From: Nesterenkonia marinintestina
GTDB taxonomy: Bacteria > Actinomycetota > Actinomycetes > Actinomycetales > Micrococcaceae
NCBI RefSeq assembly: GCF_025420485.1
Contig: NZ_JAOEFD010000001.1
Location: 186,001 to 250,000 of the forward strand
Reading direction: 5' to 3'
DNA: 64,000 nt
In this document: piece by piece, positions 8,485-17,951 of the stretch
Position numbering within the stretch: position 1 is the stretch's first letter
Layout: each line of letters opens with the position of its first letter
Program-made: the position numbers and the translations under genes
Notes under the pieces: generated by a model
Told to the model about the DNA's origin: nothing
The model's database searches: none
The model's input: the letters and a program-made list of their open reading frames with translations, nothing else

Positions 8485-10116
8485 ATGAGTTCGCTCTCCC
8501 TGGTCCTGCGCGGAGCCGCGCGCGAGGCCGTCGACACCGAGGTCCCCGGCCTGGTGGACCATGAGTTCGCCTCGCGGCTGGCGGCGAAGGACGCCGCCCT
8601 GTGGGGCCCCGCCGCCCGGGACGAGGCCTCGAAGCGGCTCGGCTGGGTCTCGCTGTTCGAGGACTCCCGGGCGCTGCTCCCCCGCATCGAGCGGCTGCGC
8701 GGTGAGCTCGCCGCAGAGGGCGTCGACCGTGTGGTGCTCGCCGGGATGGGCGGCTCCTCCCTGGCGCCCGAGGTGATCTGTGCGGTGCATCGGGTCGCAC
8801 TGACGGTCCTCGACTCCACCGATCCGCAGCACGTCCGCTCGGTGATCGATCAGGACCTCGACCGCACCGTGCTCGTGGTCTCGTCCAAGTCGGGCTCCAC
8901 GGCGGAGACCGACTCGCAGCGCCGGATCGTCTCGGAGGCCTTCGAACGTGCCGGCATCGACCCGGCCTCCCGCACCGTGGTCGTCACCGACCCCGGTTCG
9001 CCGCTGGCCGAGGCGGCGACGGCGGAGGGCGTGCGCGCCGTGGTCGAGGCCGATCCGACCGTCGGAGGCCGCTACTCGGCGCTGACGGCCTTCGGCCTGG
9101 TGCCCTCCGGGCTGGCCGGCGCGGACCTCGAGTCCCTGCTGGACGAGGCGGAGGACGCCGCGGCGGTGCTCACGGAGGACGACCCGGCGAACCCCGGGCT
9201 GCAGCTGGGGGCCGCTCTCGGCGGCACCCGTCCGCCGCGCGACAAGATGGTGCTCACCGACCTCGGTTCTCCGCTGACCGGTCTGGGCGCCTGGATCGAA
9301 CAGCTCGTGGCCGAGTCCACCGGCAAGGACGGCACCGGCGTGCTTCCCGTGCTGGTCGGCGACGGCGAGCCCGAGCTCACCCGCACCGCCGACGACGTGC
9401 TGGTCGTGGCCCTGGTCGACCCGGACGACGACGATTCCGACGAGGACCTCATCTCCTCCGACGACGTCGTGCGCACCGGCGGGAGCCTGGGCGCCCAGTT
9501 CCTGCTCTGGGAGGTCGCCACCGCGGTGGCCGGCTCCCTCCTGGGCATCAACCCCTTCGACCAGCCCGACGTCGAGTCGGCCAAGACCGCCGCCCGGGGC
9601 CTGCTCGACGCTCCGGCGCCCGAGGCTGAGTCGGCCGTCACCGACGGCGCGGTGGAGATGAGGGGCCGCGGAGGTGCTCAGGTCCCCGACTCCGTGGTCG
9701 AAGCGCTGCGCGGTCTGGCCGCCGCAGTGCCCCAGGACGGCTATCTGGCGGTCATGGCGTATCTCGACCGCACCGCCGAGCAGCGCCTGGAGGCCGTCCG
9801 GGCCCAGCTCTCCGCACTGACGGGACGGCCGGTCAGCTTCGGATGGGGGCCGCGGTTCCTGCACTCCACCGGCCAGTTCCACAAGGGTGGTCCGCACGTC
9901 GGAGCCTTCTTGCAGATCACCGCGGACACCGCCGCAGACGACGACCTCTCCGTGCCGGGACGGCCGTTCACCCTGGGTCGGCTCATCACCGCCCAGGCCG
10001 ACGGCGACGCCGAGGTGCTGGCCGCCGCCGGCATGCCGGTGCTGAGCCTGCGCCTGGACGACCGACGGACCGGGATCGACCAGATCCTCGACGCAGTCGA
10101 CGAGATCACCGGCTGA
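8485..10116 (+). CDS. pgi: Glucose-6-phosphate isomerase
   Basis: A 543-residue SIS-domain isomerase interconverting glucose 6-phosphate and fructose 6-phosphate. Sugar-phosphate binding segments are visible: AGMGGSSLAPEV, VVSSKSGSTAET near residue 135, and the C-terminal STGQFHKGGP. The acidic loop VDPDDDDSDEDL in the middle is unusual but in frame. In Corynebacterium the operon runs tkt-tal-zwf; here pgi is placed between tal and zwf, putting the branch enzyme that competes for glucose 6-phosphate beside the dehydrogenase that commits it. SD GAAAGG before ATG 8485. The stop lies 9 nt before the zwf ATG. Confidence 0.93.
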   Translation: MSSLSLVLRGAAREAVDTEVPGLVDHEFASRLAAKDAALWGPAARDEASKRLGWVSLFEDSRALLPRIERLRGELAAEGVDRVVLAGMGGSSLAPEVICAVHRVALTVLDSTDPQHVRSVIDQDLDRTVLVVSSKSGSTAETDSQRRIVSEAFERAGIDPASRTVVVTDPGSPLAEAATAEGVRAVVEADPTVGGRYSALTAFGLVPSGLAGADLESLLDEAEDAAAVLTEDDPANPGLQLGAALGGTRPPRDKMVLTDLGSPLTGLGAWIEQLVAESTGKDGTGVLPVLVGDGEPELTRTADDVLVVALVDPDDDDSDEDLISSDDVVRTGGSLGAQFLLWEVATAVAGSLLGINPFDQPDVESAKTAARGLLDAPAPEAESAVTDGAVEMRGRGGAQVPDSVVEALRGLAAAVPQDGYLAVMAYLDRTAEQRLEAVRAQLSALTGRPVSFGWGPRFLHSTGQFHKGGPHVGAFLQITADTAADDDLSVPGRPFTLGRLITAQADGDAEVLAAAGMPVLSLRLDDRRTGIDQILDAVDEITG

Positions 10117-10125
10117 GAGGTGCCG

Positions 10126-11670
10126 ATGCCTGCCGAGCAGACCACGGCCAATCCTCTGCGCGACGTCCGGGACCGACGGCTCAGCCGCATCGCCGGACCC
10201 TCCGTGCTGGTCATGTTCGGCGTCACCGGGGACCTGGCGCGGAAGAAGCTGCTCCCGGCGATCTATGACCTGGCCGATCGGGGGCTGCTGCCGCCGTCGT
10301 TCTGCCTGGTGGGCTTCGGCCGTCGCGACTGGAGCGACGAGGAGTTCGCCGAGCAGATGCTCACCCATGTCCGAGCATCGGCGCGCACTCCCTTCGACCG
10401 GCGGGTGTGGGACCAGCTCCGGGCGGGACTGCGCTTCGTCTCCGCCGCCGGATTCGACGACGACTCGGCGTACCTGCGCCTCCGCGAGACCCTGGACGAG
10501 CTGGCCGGGACCCGAGGCACGCGCGAGAACCACGCGTTCTACCTCTCCATCCCACCGAAGTCCTTCGAGACGGTGTGTGAGCGGCTCTCCTCCCACGGCC
10601 TCGCCGCCCACCACGACGACACCGGGTGGCGCCGCGTGGTGATCGAGAAGCCCTTCGGCCACGACCTCGACTCCGCCCGTGAGCTCAACCGGATCGTCGA
10701 ATCGGTGTTCCCCTCCGACTCGGTGTTCCGCATCGACCACTATCTGGGCAAGGAGACGGTGCAGAATCTGCTGGCGCTGCGCTTCGCGAATCAGCTCTTC
10801 GAGCCCCTGTGGAACTCGAACTATGTGGACCACGTGCAGATCACGATGGCCGAGGACATCGGCATCGGAGGACGTGCCAGCTACTACGACGGCGTCGGCG
10901 CCGCACGGGACGTGCTGCAGAACCACCTGCTGCAGCTGCTGGCCCTGACGGCGATGGAGGAGCCGATATCCTTCGACGCCGAGGACCTGAGGGCCGAGAA
11001 GGCCAAGGTCCTCAAGGCCGTGACCCTGCCCGAGGACCTCGAGGCCGCCTCCGCCCGCGGACAGTACGCCTCCGGCTGGCAGGGCGGGGAGAAGGTCACC
11101 GGTTTCCTCGACGAGGAGGGCTTCAACTCCGAGTCCACCACGGAGACCTTCGCGGCCCTGAAGCTCGAGATCGACACCCGTCGCTGGGCCGGAGCGCCGT
11201 TCTATCTGCGCACCGGCAAGCGGCTGGGGCGCCGGGTCACCGAGATCGCGGTGGTGTTCCGGCGGACCCCTCACCTGCTGTTCGAGGACCACGGCGGTGA
11301 GGAGTTCGGCCAGAACGCGGTCGTCATCCGCATCCAGCCGGACGAGGGCGCCACCATCCGATTCGCCTCCAAGGTGCCGGGCACCCAGATGGAGGTCCGC
11401 GACGTCACCATGGACTTCGGCTACGGCCACGCCTTCACCGAGGACAGCCCGGAGGCCTATGAGCGGCTGATCCTGGACGTGCTGCTCGGAGAGCCGCCGC
11501 TGTTCCCCCGTCATGAGGAGGTCGAGCTGTCATGGAGGATACTGGACCCGTTCGAGGAGCACTGGGCCGCACTGGGCACCCGGCCCGAGCAGTACGCCCC
11601 GGGCAGCTGGGGGCCGGAGTCGGCACACACCCTGATGGCCCGCGACGGACGCACCTGGCGCAGGCCGTGA
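10126..11670 (+). CDS. zwf: Glucose-6-phosphate 1-dehydrogenase
   Basis: A 514-residue NAD(P)+-dependent dehydrogenase catalysing the first oxidative pentose-phosphate step. GVTGDLARKKLLPAIYDL (residues about 28-45) is the Rossmann coenzyme loop. RIDHYLGKE, with the catalytic histidine/lysine signature, is near 202-210, and the conserved structural segment FYLRTGKRL follows. ATG 10126 is chosen because GAGG lies 5 nt upstream; GTG 10120 would sit inside that site. The gene follows pgi by only 9 nt. OpcA, encoded next, is the known partner needed for full G6PDH activity in actinobacteria. Confidence 0.96.
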   Translation: MPAEQTTANPLRDVRDRRLSRIAGPSVLVMFGVTGDLARKKLLPAIYDLADRGLLPPSFCLVGFGRRDWSDEEFAEQMLTHVRASARTPFDRRVWDQLRAGLRFVSAAGFDDDSAYLRLRETLDELAGTRGTRENHAFYLSIPPKSFETVCERLSSHGLAAHHDDTGWRRVVIEKPFGHDLDSARELNRIVESVFPSDSVFRIDHYLGKETVQNLLALRFANQLFEPLWNSNYVDHVQITMAEDIGIGGRASYYDGVGAARDVLQNHLLQLLALTAMEEPISFDAEDLRAEKAKVLKAVTLPEDLEAASARGQYASGWQGGEKVTGFLDEEGFNSESTTETFAALKLEIDTRRWAGAPFYLRTGKRLGRRVTEIAVVFRRTPHLLFEDHGGEEFGQNAVVIRIQPDEGATIRFASKVPGTQMEVRDVTMDFGYGHAFTEDSPEAYERLILDVLLGEPPLFPRHEEVELSWRILDPFEEHWAALGTRPEQYAPGSWGPESAHTLMARDGRTWRRP

Positions 11671-11698
11671 GGGGCCGCGGGCCGGGCAGGAGGACCCG

Positions 11699-12637
11699 AT
11701 GATCGTCGACGTCGAGCACACCACCACCGCCGAGGTGGGCAAGCGGCTCGCCGCGATCCGCGAGGACGGCGGAGTCGTCGCGCTCTCCCGTGTGCTGACC
11801 CTGGTGATCCTCGCCTCGGACGACCGGGTCGAGGAGGCGATCGACGCCGCGAACCTCGCCTCCCGGGAGCACCCCTGCCGCATCATCCTCCTGGCCGTGG
11901 GTGCCCCGACCGACGAGACCCGGCTGGACGCACAGATCCGTGTGGGCGGCGACGCCGGCGCCTCGGAGGTTGTGATCCTGCGCTGCGCCGGCGAACTGGT
12001 GGAGCATCAGGAGTCCACGATCTCCTCGCTGCTCCTCCCCGATGCACCGGTGGTCGCCTGGTGGGCCGACGAGGTGCCCTCTGACGTCAGCGCCACCCCG
12101 ATCGGACGACTGGCCCACCGCCGGATCACCGACGTCACCCAGACCGACGAGCCCTATGAGGCGCTCGAGGCGCTGCGGGCCTCCTACACCGCCGGGGACA
12201 CCGATCTCTCCTGGACGCGGCTGACCCGGTGGCGGATCCAGCTGGCCAGCATCCTCGACGCGGTGGACCCGGCGACCATCACGTCGGTGACCGTCGACTC
12301 CCCCGCCGAGGTCCCCAGCGCCGCGCTGCTCGCCGCCTGGCTGCATCGCCGCCTGGAGGTGCCCATCGATCTGACCTGCAACGAGCCGGGCACCGCGCTC
12401 ACCGCCGTGCACCTGCACACCACGGAGGGCGACGTCGTGCTCTCGCGGCCGGAAGGGGACGTCGCCCACCTGCACCCGGCCCAGGGCCCGACCCAGTCGG
12501 TGCCGCTGCCGGTGCGCACCCTCGAGGAGTGCCTGGCCGAGGAGCTGCGTCGCCTCGACGCCGACGAGGTGTTCGGCGAGGTGCTCACCGAGGGACTGGC
12601 CGACGTCGACTTCACCGCCTGTGTTCTGAGATCCTGA
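11699..12637 (+). CDS. opcA: Glucose-6-phosphate dehydrogenase assembly protein OpcA
   Basis: A 312-residue soluble protein of the OpcA family, found downstream of zwf in actinobacteria and cyanobacteria and required for active G6PDH. Recognisable features are the N-terminal MIVDVEHTTTAEVGKRL, a central PVVAWWADEVP and the SWTRLTRWRIQLA helix. There are no catalytic motifs, consistent with a scaffold or allosteric role. A strong AGGAGG ribosome binding site precedes ATG 11699. The gene sits 28 nt after zwf and 36 nt before pgl, as in Corynebacterium and Mycobacterium. Confidence 0.93.
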   Translation: MIVDVEHTTTAEVGKRLAAIREDGGVVALSRVLTLVILASDDRVEEAIDAANLASREHPCRIILLAVGAPTDETRLDAQIRVGGDAGASEVVILRCAGELVEHQESTISSLLLPDAPVVAWWADEVPSDVSATPIGRLAHRRITDVTQTDEPYEALEALRASYTAGDTDLSWTRLTRWRIQLASILDAVDPATITSVTVDSPAEVPSAALLAAWLHRRLEVPIDLTCNEPGTALTAVHLHTTEGDVVLSRPEGDVAHLHPAQGPTQSVPLPVRTLEECLAEELRRLDADEVFGEVLTEGLADVDFTACVLRS

Positions 12638-12673
12638 CAGAGAGTCCACAGCCGTCTGACCTGGAGGAAGTTC

Positions 12674-13471
12674 ATGACGACCACCACCATCGAGCGCCAC
12701 AGCGACCGAGACGCGCTGTGCGCGGCAGTGGCCGAGCGGCTGCTGGAGGTCCTCAGCGGGGCCGTGCAGGACCGCGGCGTGGCCCACGCCGTACTGACCG
12801 GCGGCGGCGCGGGCATCGGCACCCTGCAGGAGGTCGCGCGTCTGATCGACGCCGGAGAGGCGGAGACCCCGGACTGGTCCCGGGTCCACTTCTGGTGGGG
12901 CGACGAGCGTCTGCTGGCCGGCGGGGAGCCCGAGCGCAACGACGAGCAGGCCGACGCCGCCCTGCTGCGCACCCTCGTCTCCGACCACGGACTGCCGGCG
13001 GAGAACGTCCATCGGATGCCGGACACGGACCTGGCCGTCTCACCCGTGCAGGGTGCGGAGGCCTACTCGGCCGACCTGGCGGCCGCCTCCGATGAGGACG
13101 AGTCCGACTCCGAGCGGGCCGCGCTGCGGATACCGCGGTTCGACGTGCTGCTCCTCGGAGTGGGGCCCGACGGGCATGTGGCGAGCCTGTTCCCCGGCAG
13201 CGAGACGCTGGCGGTGACGGAGGTCTGCTGCGTGGGCGAGTCCGAGTCCCCCAAGCCGCCGCCCGGGCGGATCACTCTGACCTTCGATGCGATCGGCACC
13301 GCTGAGCGGGTCTGGATGGTGGTCGCCGGATCGGACAAGGCCGATGCGGTGGCCCGGGCCCACGCCGACGGCGCCGACGTCGAGGACGTCCCGGCCGTGG
13401 GCGCCGCTGGACGTGAGGAGACCGTCTGGCACGTCGACGAGGCCGCCGCGGAGCGGCTGCCCGACTCCTGA
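12674..13471 (+). CDS. pgl: 6-phosphogluconolactonase
   Basis: A 265-residue lactonase of the Pgl/DevB (SugarP isomerase-like) family converting 6-phosphogluconolactone to 6-phosphogluconate. It shows LTGGGAGIGTL near residue 40, the FWWGDERLL motif near 75, and LLGVGPDGHVASLFPG near 157-172. ATG 12674 has an upstream GGAGG. It is the last gene of the operon. A 6-phosphogluconate dehydrogenase (gnd) is absent from the cluster and must be elsewhere. Confidence 0.95.
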   Translation: MTTTTIERHSDRDALCAAVAERLLEVLSGAVQDRGVAHAVLTGGGAGIGTLQEVARLIDAGEAETPDWSRVHFWWGDERLLAGGEPERNDEQADAALLRTLVSDHGLPAENVHRMPDTDLAVSPVQGAEAYSADLAAASDEDESDSERAALRIPRFDVLLLGVGPDGHVASLFPGSETLAVTEVCCVGESESPKPPPGRITLTFDAIGTAERVWMVVAGSDKADAVARAHADGADVEDVPAVGAAGREETVWHVDEAAAERLPDS

Positions 13472-13475
13472 GACG

Positions 13476-13496
13476 CCGGCCGCGCCGTGCGGCCGG
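13476..13496. terminator. Bidirectional terminator between pgl and secG
   Basis: An 8-bp perfect stem, CCGGCCGC (13476-13483) with GCGGCCGG (13489-13496), has a 5-nt loop and lies in the 30-nt gap between the convergent stops. It is compact but well placed to end both operons. Confidence 0.6.
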
Positions 13497-13501
13497 GGTG
13501 A

Positions 13502-13753
13502 TCAGATGTCGACGTTGACCTGGATGAGCAGGCCCAGCGCGACGACGATGAGCCCCCAGACGATGCCCAGGGTGATGGTGAGCCTGTTGAGGTTCCGCTC
13601 GGCCACGCCGGAGGAGCCCAATGACGAGGTGACGCCGCCGCCGAACATGTCGGACATGCCGCCCCCGCGACCCTTGTGCAGCAGGATCAGCAGGATGAGC
13701 AGCAGGCTGGTGCCCGCCAGCATGATCTGAAGGGCGAGGGTCAGTGCGTCCAC
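13502..13753 (-). CDS. secG: Preprotein translocase subunit SecG
   Basis: An 83-residue membrane protein with two transmembrane helices (about 4-24 and 57-78). Between them is the conserved loop HKGRGGGMSDMFGG, typical of SecG. SecG assists SecYEA-dependent protein export. GTG 13753 has a GAGAAAGG ribosome binding site; longer starts run into the tpiA end. In actinobacteria secG often ends the gap-pgk-tpiA operon, as here. Confidence 0.95.
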   Translation of the reverse strand: MDALTLALQIMLAGTSLLLILLILLHKGRGGGMSDMFGGGVTSSLGSSGVAERNLNRLTITLGIVWGLIVVALGLLIQVNVDI

Positions 13754-13823
13754 GTCGGCCTTTCTCCGTGGTCCGGAACAGGTGCAGTCTCCCAGGATAC
13801 CCCGTCGTCGGGGCATCGCGGAG

Positions 13824-14639
13824 TCACTCGGTGACCAGGTGCTTCTCGAATGCGGCGATGTGGGCGAACTCCTCCGCCTCGAGGCTCGCGCCTCCGACCA
13901 GCGCGCCGTCGACGTCGTCGCCCCGCAGGATCGCCGCGACGTTCTTCGACTTCACCGATCCCCCGTACAGGACCCGGACGCCGTCGGCGAACTCCTGGGA
14001 GTGCTCCTCGGCCAGGTGCGCCCGGATCTCCGAGGCCATCTCCTGCGCGTCCTCGGGGCCGGCCACCTCCCCGGTGCCGATGGCCCACACGGGCTCGTAG
14101 GCGACGACCAGGTGCTCGAGCTCCTCCGCCGTCAGCCCCTCCAGGGCCCCGTCGAGCTGGGCGAGGGTGTGGGCGACGTGGTCCCCGGAGGTACGGACCT
14201 CGAGGCCCTCCCCGACGCACAGCACGGGCACGAGCTCGTGACGCAGCGCGGCGCGGAGCTTGCCGTTGAGCAGCTCGTCGGTCTCGCCGTGGACCTCCCG
14301 ACGCTCCGAGTGGCCGATCAGCACCTGCGAACAGCCCAGGCGGTGCAGGAACCGGCCGGAGACGTCACCGGTGTAGGCCCCGGAGTCCTGGTCCGAGAGG
14401 TCCTGTGCGCCGTAGTCGATCTTCAGCCGGTCACCGGCCACCAGAGTCTGGACCCCGCGGAGGTCGGTGAACGGGGGGAACACCGAGACCTGGACCCGCT
14501 CGTAGTCGTGTCCGGCGTCGTCCAGGGTCCAGGCGAGCTTCTGGACCAGGGCCACGGCCTGCATGTGGTCCATGTTCATCTTCCAGTTGCCGGCGATCAG
14601 CGGCCGGCGGACGAACTGTCCGTCCTTCTGTGCGGTCAT
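13824..14639 (-). CDS. tpiA: Triose-phosphate isomerase
   Basis: A 271-residue TIM-barrel enzyme interconverting dihydroxyacetone phosphate and glyceraldehyde 3-phosphate. Catalytic residues are all seen: the Asn/Lys pair in AGNWKMN (17-23), His in IGHSERR near 108, and Glu in [11 protein letters not shown] near 180. The phosphate loop YGGSVKSKN is also present. An N-terminal extension of about ten residues is normal for the phylum. SD GGAGG precedes ATG 14639. It lies 49 nt downstream of pgk and 70 nt before the secG start. Confidence 0.97.
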   Translation of the reverse strand: MTAQKDGQFVRRPLIAGNWKMNMDHMQAVALVQKLAWTLDDAGHDYERVQVSVFPPFTDLRGVQTLVAGDRLKIDYGAQDLSDQDSGAYTGDVSGRFLHRLGCSQVLIGHSERREVHGETDELLNGKLRAALRHELVPVLCVGEGLEVRTSGDHVAHTLAQLDGALEGLTAEELEHLVVAYEPVWAIGTGEVAGPEDAQEMASEIRAHLAEEHSQEFADGVRVLYGGSVKSKNVAAILRGDDVDGALVGGASLEAEEFAHIAAFEKHLVTE

Positions 14640-14688
14640 CCCTGAGGTCCTCCGTCCCGCGGCGGGCGACGCCGCGTCGAATCCGTCG

Positions 14689-15915
14689 TCAGCTGTTCAG
14701 CGCGTCGATCCCGGGAAGGGCTCTGCCCTCCAGATACTCCAGGCTGGCTCCGCCGCCGGTGGAGATGTGTCCGAATCCGGCCTCGTCGAACCCGAGTCCG
14801 CGGACTGCGGCCGCGGAGTCTCCGCCTCCGACCACGGTGAAGCCGTCGGTCTCGGTCAGGGCCCGGGCCACCGCCGCGGTGCCGTGGGAGAACGGCTCGA
14901 GTTCGAAGACCCCCATGGGCCCGTTCCAGAACACCGTGTTGGAGTCCACGATCTCCTTGGCGAAGCGTGCCGCGGACTCCGGGCCGATGTCGAGGCCCAG
15001 CGCCTGATCGCCGTGGGTCCCGGTCTCCAGAGCGTCGACGGGGAGCACCTCGTGCTCCGCCCCGTCCGAGAACTCGGCGGCCATGACGATGTCCGTCGGA
15101 AGGATCAGGCGGCACCCCAGTCGCTGGGCCTCCTGCATGAAGCCGCGCACGGTCTCCACCTCGTCCTCCTCCACCAGGGAGCGGCCGATCCCGTACCCGC
15201 GGGCCCTCAGGAAGGTGAACACCATGCCGCCGCCGACCAGCAGGGCGTCGGCACGGGTCATCAGGTTCTCGATGACGGCGAGCTTGTCCGAGACCTTCGA
15301 TCCGCCGAGGACCACCGTGTACGGCCGCTGCGGCGCCTCGGTGAGTCGCCGCAGGACCTGCAGCTCGTCGCGGACCAGGTCCCCCTGGTACGACGGGAGC
15401 TCGGCGGTGATGTCGGCCACCGAGGCGTGCCGACGGTGCACCGCACCGAAGGCGTCGTCGACGTAGGCGCCCCCGCGGGCGGTGAGGTCCGCCAGCTCGC
15501 CGGCCAGGGCCCGCCTGTCACCCTCCTCGGAGGAGGTCTCCCGCGGGTCGAAGCGCACATTCTCCAGCAGGAGGATCGAGCCTTCGGACATCCGGTCGCT
15601 GTGCGAGCGGGCGTCCTCGCCGACGAGGTCAGAGGCGAAGGCCACCGGCACCTCGGTCAGCTCGGCCATGCGGCGTGCGACCGGAGCCAGCGAGAACCGC
15701 GGCTCCGGAGCTCCCTTCGGTCGACCCAGATGGGCGACGACGAGCACCCGCGCTCCGGCCCGGGCCAGCTTCTCGAGCACCGGCAGCGACGCGCGGATGC
15801 GTCCGTCGTCGGTGACGACGTCGCCGTCCAGGGGGACGTTGAGGTCGGAGCGGACCAGCACGCGACGTCCGGTGACGCCCTCGGCCAGCAGAGAGTCCAG
15901 TGTCTGAGCTGTCAT
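14689..15915 (-). CDS. pgk: Phosphoglycerate kinase
   Basis: A 408-residue two-domain kinase forming ATP from 1,3-bisphosphoglycerate. The N-domain substrate loop [10 protein letters not shown] (near residue 22), the hinge and [15 protein letters not shown], and the C-terminal nucleotide loop GGGDSAAAV are intact. ATG 15915 is chosen over GTG 15924 because TAGTGT ends 7 nt before it, so translation is probably leaderless. A strong terminator separates it from gap. Pgk-tpiA-secG would therefore form one transcript and gap another, with possible read-through. Confidence 0.96.
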   Translation of the reverse strand: MTAQTLDSLLAEGVTGRRVLVRSDLNVPLDGDVVTDDGRIRASLPVLEKLARAGARVLVVAHLGRPKGAPEPRFSLAPVARRMAELTEVPVAFASDLVGEDARSHSDRMSEGSILLLENVRFDPRETSSEEGDRRALAGELADLTARGGAYVDDAFGAVHRRHASVADITAELPSYQGDLVRDELQVLRRLTEAPQRPYTVVLGGSKVSDKLAVIENLMTRADALLVGGGMVFTFLRARGYGIGRSLVEEDEVETVRGFMQEAQRLGCRLILPTDIVMAAEFSDGAEHEVLPVDALETGTHGDQALGLDIGPESAARFAKEIVDSNTVFWNGPMGVFELEPFSHGTAAVARALTETDGFTVVGGGDSAAAVRGLGFDEAGFGHISTGGGASLEYLEGRALPGIDALNS

Positions 15916-15922
15916 AGGTGCC

Positions 15923-15928
15923 ACACTA
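15923..15928 (-). promoter_or_regulatory. -10 element TAGTGT, leaderless promoter of pgk
   Basis: TAGTGT on the minus strand, spacer of 7 nt to ATG 15915, no ribosome binding site. It lies on the pgk side of the gap terminator. Confidence 0.55.
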
Positions 15929-15944
15929 CCAATCCGGAGGTGGG

Positions 15945-16004
15945 GAGGACCCCGTCCGTGGGCCGCGGATCGGCGGTGCCGATCCGAGCCCGGACGGGGT
16001 CCTC
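15945..16004 (-). terminator. Terminator after gap, nested double hairpin
   Basis: An outer 14-bp perfect stem (15945-15958 with 15991-16004) encloses an inner 9-bp stem, CGGATCGGC with GCCGATCCG (15966-15974 / 15978-15986). It starts 17 nt after the gap stop. Confidence 0.8.
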
Positions 16005-16021
16005 ACAGGTTCGCAGCCGGG

Positions 16022-17026
16022 TCAGAGCTGGGAGCCGATGTGGGCCGCGAGGTCGACCAGTCGGTGGGAGTAGCCGAACTCGTTGTCGTACCAGCCGACG
16101 ATCTTCACCGTACGCCCGATGACCTTGGTCAGGGGGGCGTCGTAGACCGTCGAATGCGGGTCGCCGATGATGTCGTGGGAGACGATGGGGTCCTCGCTGT
16201 AGTGCAGCAGACCCTTCAGCGGTCCCTCTGCGGCACGGCGGAACGCGTCGTTGACCTGCTCGGCGGTCACGCCGTCGGTCTGGACCGTGACGGTCAGGTC
16301 CGTGGCGGAGCCGTCGATGACGGGCACCCGCATCGCATAGCCGTCGAGCTTCCCGGCGACCTCGGGGATGACCTCACCGATGGCTGCTGCGGCGCCGGTG
16401 GAGGTCGGGATCATCGAGACGGCCGCGGCCCGCGCACGACGGCGGTCCTTGTGGGGCGCATCGTGCAGGCGCTGGTCGCCGGTGTAGGCGTGGACGGTGG
16501 TCATCAGACCTTCGACGATGCCGAACTCGTCGGAGAGCACCTTCACCATCGGTGCCAGGCAGTTGGTGGTGCACGAGGCGTTGGAGACCACGTCCATGGT
16601 GGAGGCGTCGTAGTCGTCCTCGTTGATCCCCATGACCAGCGTGGCGTCGATCTCCTTGCCCGGGGCCGACAGCACGACCTTCTTCGCCCCGGCCCGCAGG
16701 TGGGCCTGCGCATCCGGCCCCCTGTTGAACTTGCCGGTGCACTCGAGCACCACGTCGACGCCGAGCTCGTCCCAGGGCAGGTCGCTCGGGTCCTTCTCAT
16801 GCGTCATGCGGATGCGGCGCCCGTTCACCACCAGGGCACCCTCCTCGGCCGAGATCTCGCCGTCGAAGCGGCCCATGACCGAGTCGTACTTGGTGAGGAA
16901 GGCCAGGTCCTCGACGTCGGTGAGATCGTTGATCGCCACGAGCTCGAGGTCGTCGCGCCGCTCCAGGATCCGGAGCACGGAGCGCCCGATGCGTCCGAAG
17001 CCGTTGATTGCGATGGTCGTCGCCAT
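16022..17026 (-). CDS. gap: Glyceraldehyde-3-phosphate dehydrogenase, type I
   Basis: A 334-residue NAD+-dependent glycolytic dehydrogenase. The Rossmann start INGFGRIGR, the catalytic cysteine in SNASCTTNC (near residue 150), the catalytic histidine in TTVHAYTGDQ and the phosphate site STGAAAA are present. GAAGGGA precedes ATG 17026. Separated from pgk by a double-hairpin terminator, it appears to be monocistronic or weakly linked. The roughly 150-nt leader contains two inverted repeats that may regulate it. Confidence 0.97.
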   Translation of the reverse strand: MATTIAINGFGRIGRSVLRILERRDDLELVAINDLTDVEDLAFLTKYDSVMGRFDGEISAEEGALVVNGRRIRMTHEKDPSDLPWDELGVDVVLECTGKFNRGPDAQAHLRAGAKKVVLSAPGKEIDATLVMGINEDDYDASTMDVVSNASCTTNCLAPMVKVLSDEFGIVEGLMTTVHAYTGDQRLHDAPHKDRRRARAAAVSMIPTSTGAAAAIGEVIPEVAGKLDGYAMRVPVIDGSATDLTVTVQTDGVTAEQVNDAFRRAAEGPLKGLLHYSEDPIVSHDIIGDPHSTVYDAPLTKVIGRTVKIVGWYDNEFGYSHRLVDLAAHIGSQL

Positions 17027-17102
17027 GTCGTCCCTTCCCGGGGTCGCCGTTCGCTTCAGGTGCAGACACCCCCGGAGACGCGTCAGGGATCAGCTCGGGA
17101 CG

Positions 17103-17149
17103 CGGACCGAAGCGGTCCGAACCCGGCTGACCCCCAACAACGTCGTTGT
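17103..17149 (-). promoter_or_regulatory. Two inverted repeats in the gap leader
   Basis: CGGACCG-AAG-CGGTCCG (17103-17119) and ACAACG-T-CGTTGT (17137-17149) are both perfect and lie 77-123 nt upstream of the gap start. A weak -10 (CATAAT, 17181-17176 minus) sits just further upstream. They may be operators of a sugar-responsive regulator or 5' UTR hairpins. Confidence 0.4.
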
Positions 17150-17243
17150 CCTCAGGTTGGTCTGCAGAACACTGGATTATGAAGTTCGTAGAGTCCCCAT
17201 CGTCTCACAGACGGGGCCGTTTCGGCGCGCTCCCGGCGCCCCG

Positions 17244-17876
17244 TCACGGAGTGACGAGCTTCGCCGCCCCGGCACGTGCCGCGGCCAGCCGCTGAGCCAC
17301 ATCCTCCCAGTTGACGATGTTCCAGAACGCCTTCACGTAGTCGGGCTTGACGTTGAGGTAGTCGAGGTAGAAGGCGTGCTCCCACATGTCGAGCATCAGC
17401 AGCGGAGTGGTGGCCACCGGCACACCGTTCTGCTGGTCGTAGAACTGCTCGATGACCAGGTTCCCGCCGATCGGCTCGTAGGCGAGGATCGCCCAGCCCG
17501 AACCCTGGATCGTCAGGGCGGTGTTGGTGAACTGGTCCCGGAAGCTCTCGAAGGAGCCGAAGTGCTCGTCGACGGCCGCGGCCAGCTCGCCCTCGGGACG
17601 CTCCGGCCCCTCGGGGGACAGGTTCTTCCAGAAGATCGAGTGGTTGGTGTGGCCGCCCAGGTTGAACGCCAGGTCCTTGGCGAGCTTCGGGATGGTGCTG
17701 AAGTCGCCCTTCTCCCGGGCCTCAGCCATCTGCTCCAGCGCCGTGTTGGCCCCCTTGACGTAGGTGGCGTGGTGCTTGGAGTGGTGGAGCTCCATGATGC
17801 GTCCGGAGATGTGCGGCTCCAGAGCGCCGTAGTCGTAGTCCAGCTCGGGCAGGGTGTACGTGGTCTGCTCAGCCAT
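17244..17876 (-). CDS. sodA: Superoxide dismutase, Mn/Fe family
   Basis: A 210-residue enzyme dismuting superoxide. Metal ligands are visible: His in [13 protein letters not shown] (near 32), His in [11 protein letters not shown] (near 79), and Asp/His in [15 protein letters not shown]. The GGHTNHS stretch and overall length fit Mn-type enzymes, although Fe or cambialistic use cannot be excluded. ATG 17876 has a strong GAGGAGG site. It lies between whiA and gap, two genes that are near neighbours in many actinobacteria, so it may have been inserted there. Confidence 0.95.
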   Translation of the reverse strand: MAEQTTYTLPELDYDYGALEPHISGRIMELHHSKHHATYVKGANTALEQMAEAREKGDFSTIPKLAKDLAFNLGGHTNHSIFWKNLSPEGPERPEGELAAAVDEHFGSFESFRDQFTNTALTIQGSGWAILAYEPIGGNLVIEQFYDQQNGVPVATTPLLMLDMWEHAFYLDYLNVKPDYVKAFWNIVNWEDVAQRLAAARAGAAKLVTP

Positions 17877-17911
17877 GGGTGACCTCCTCGTGTCGGGTAC
17901 CTTCGTCGTTC

Positions 17912-17917
17912 ATCCTA
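17912..17917 (-). promoter_or_regulatory. -10 element TAGGAT of sodA
   Basis: TAGGAT lies 35 nt before the sodA ATG, with a GAGGAGG ribosome binding site between them. This is a conventional leadered promoter, in contrast to the leaderless ones nearby. Confidence 0.45.
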
Positions 17918-17951
17918 TGTGCAGGTCAGGGCAGGGGTGAACCCCGCGACG

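Noticed and set aside
6343-11514. A 1,723-codon open frame on the minus strand opposite tkt, tal, pgi and zwf
   Set aside because: It mirrors the third-position GC bias of the real genes, shows no protein motif, and the opposite strand encodes four intact enzymes.
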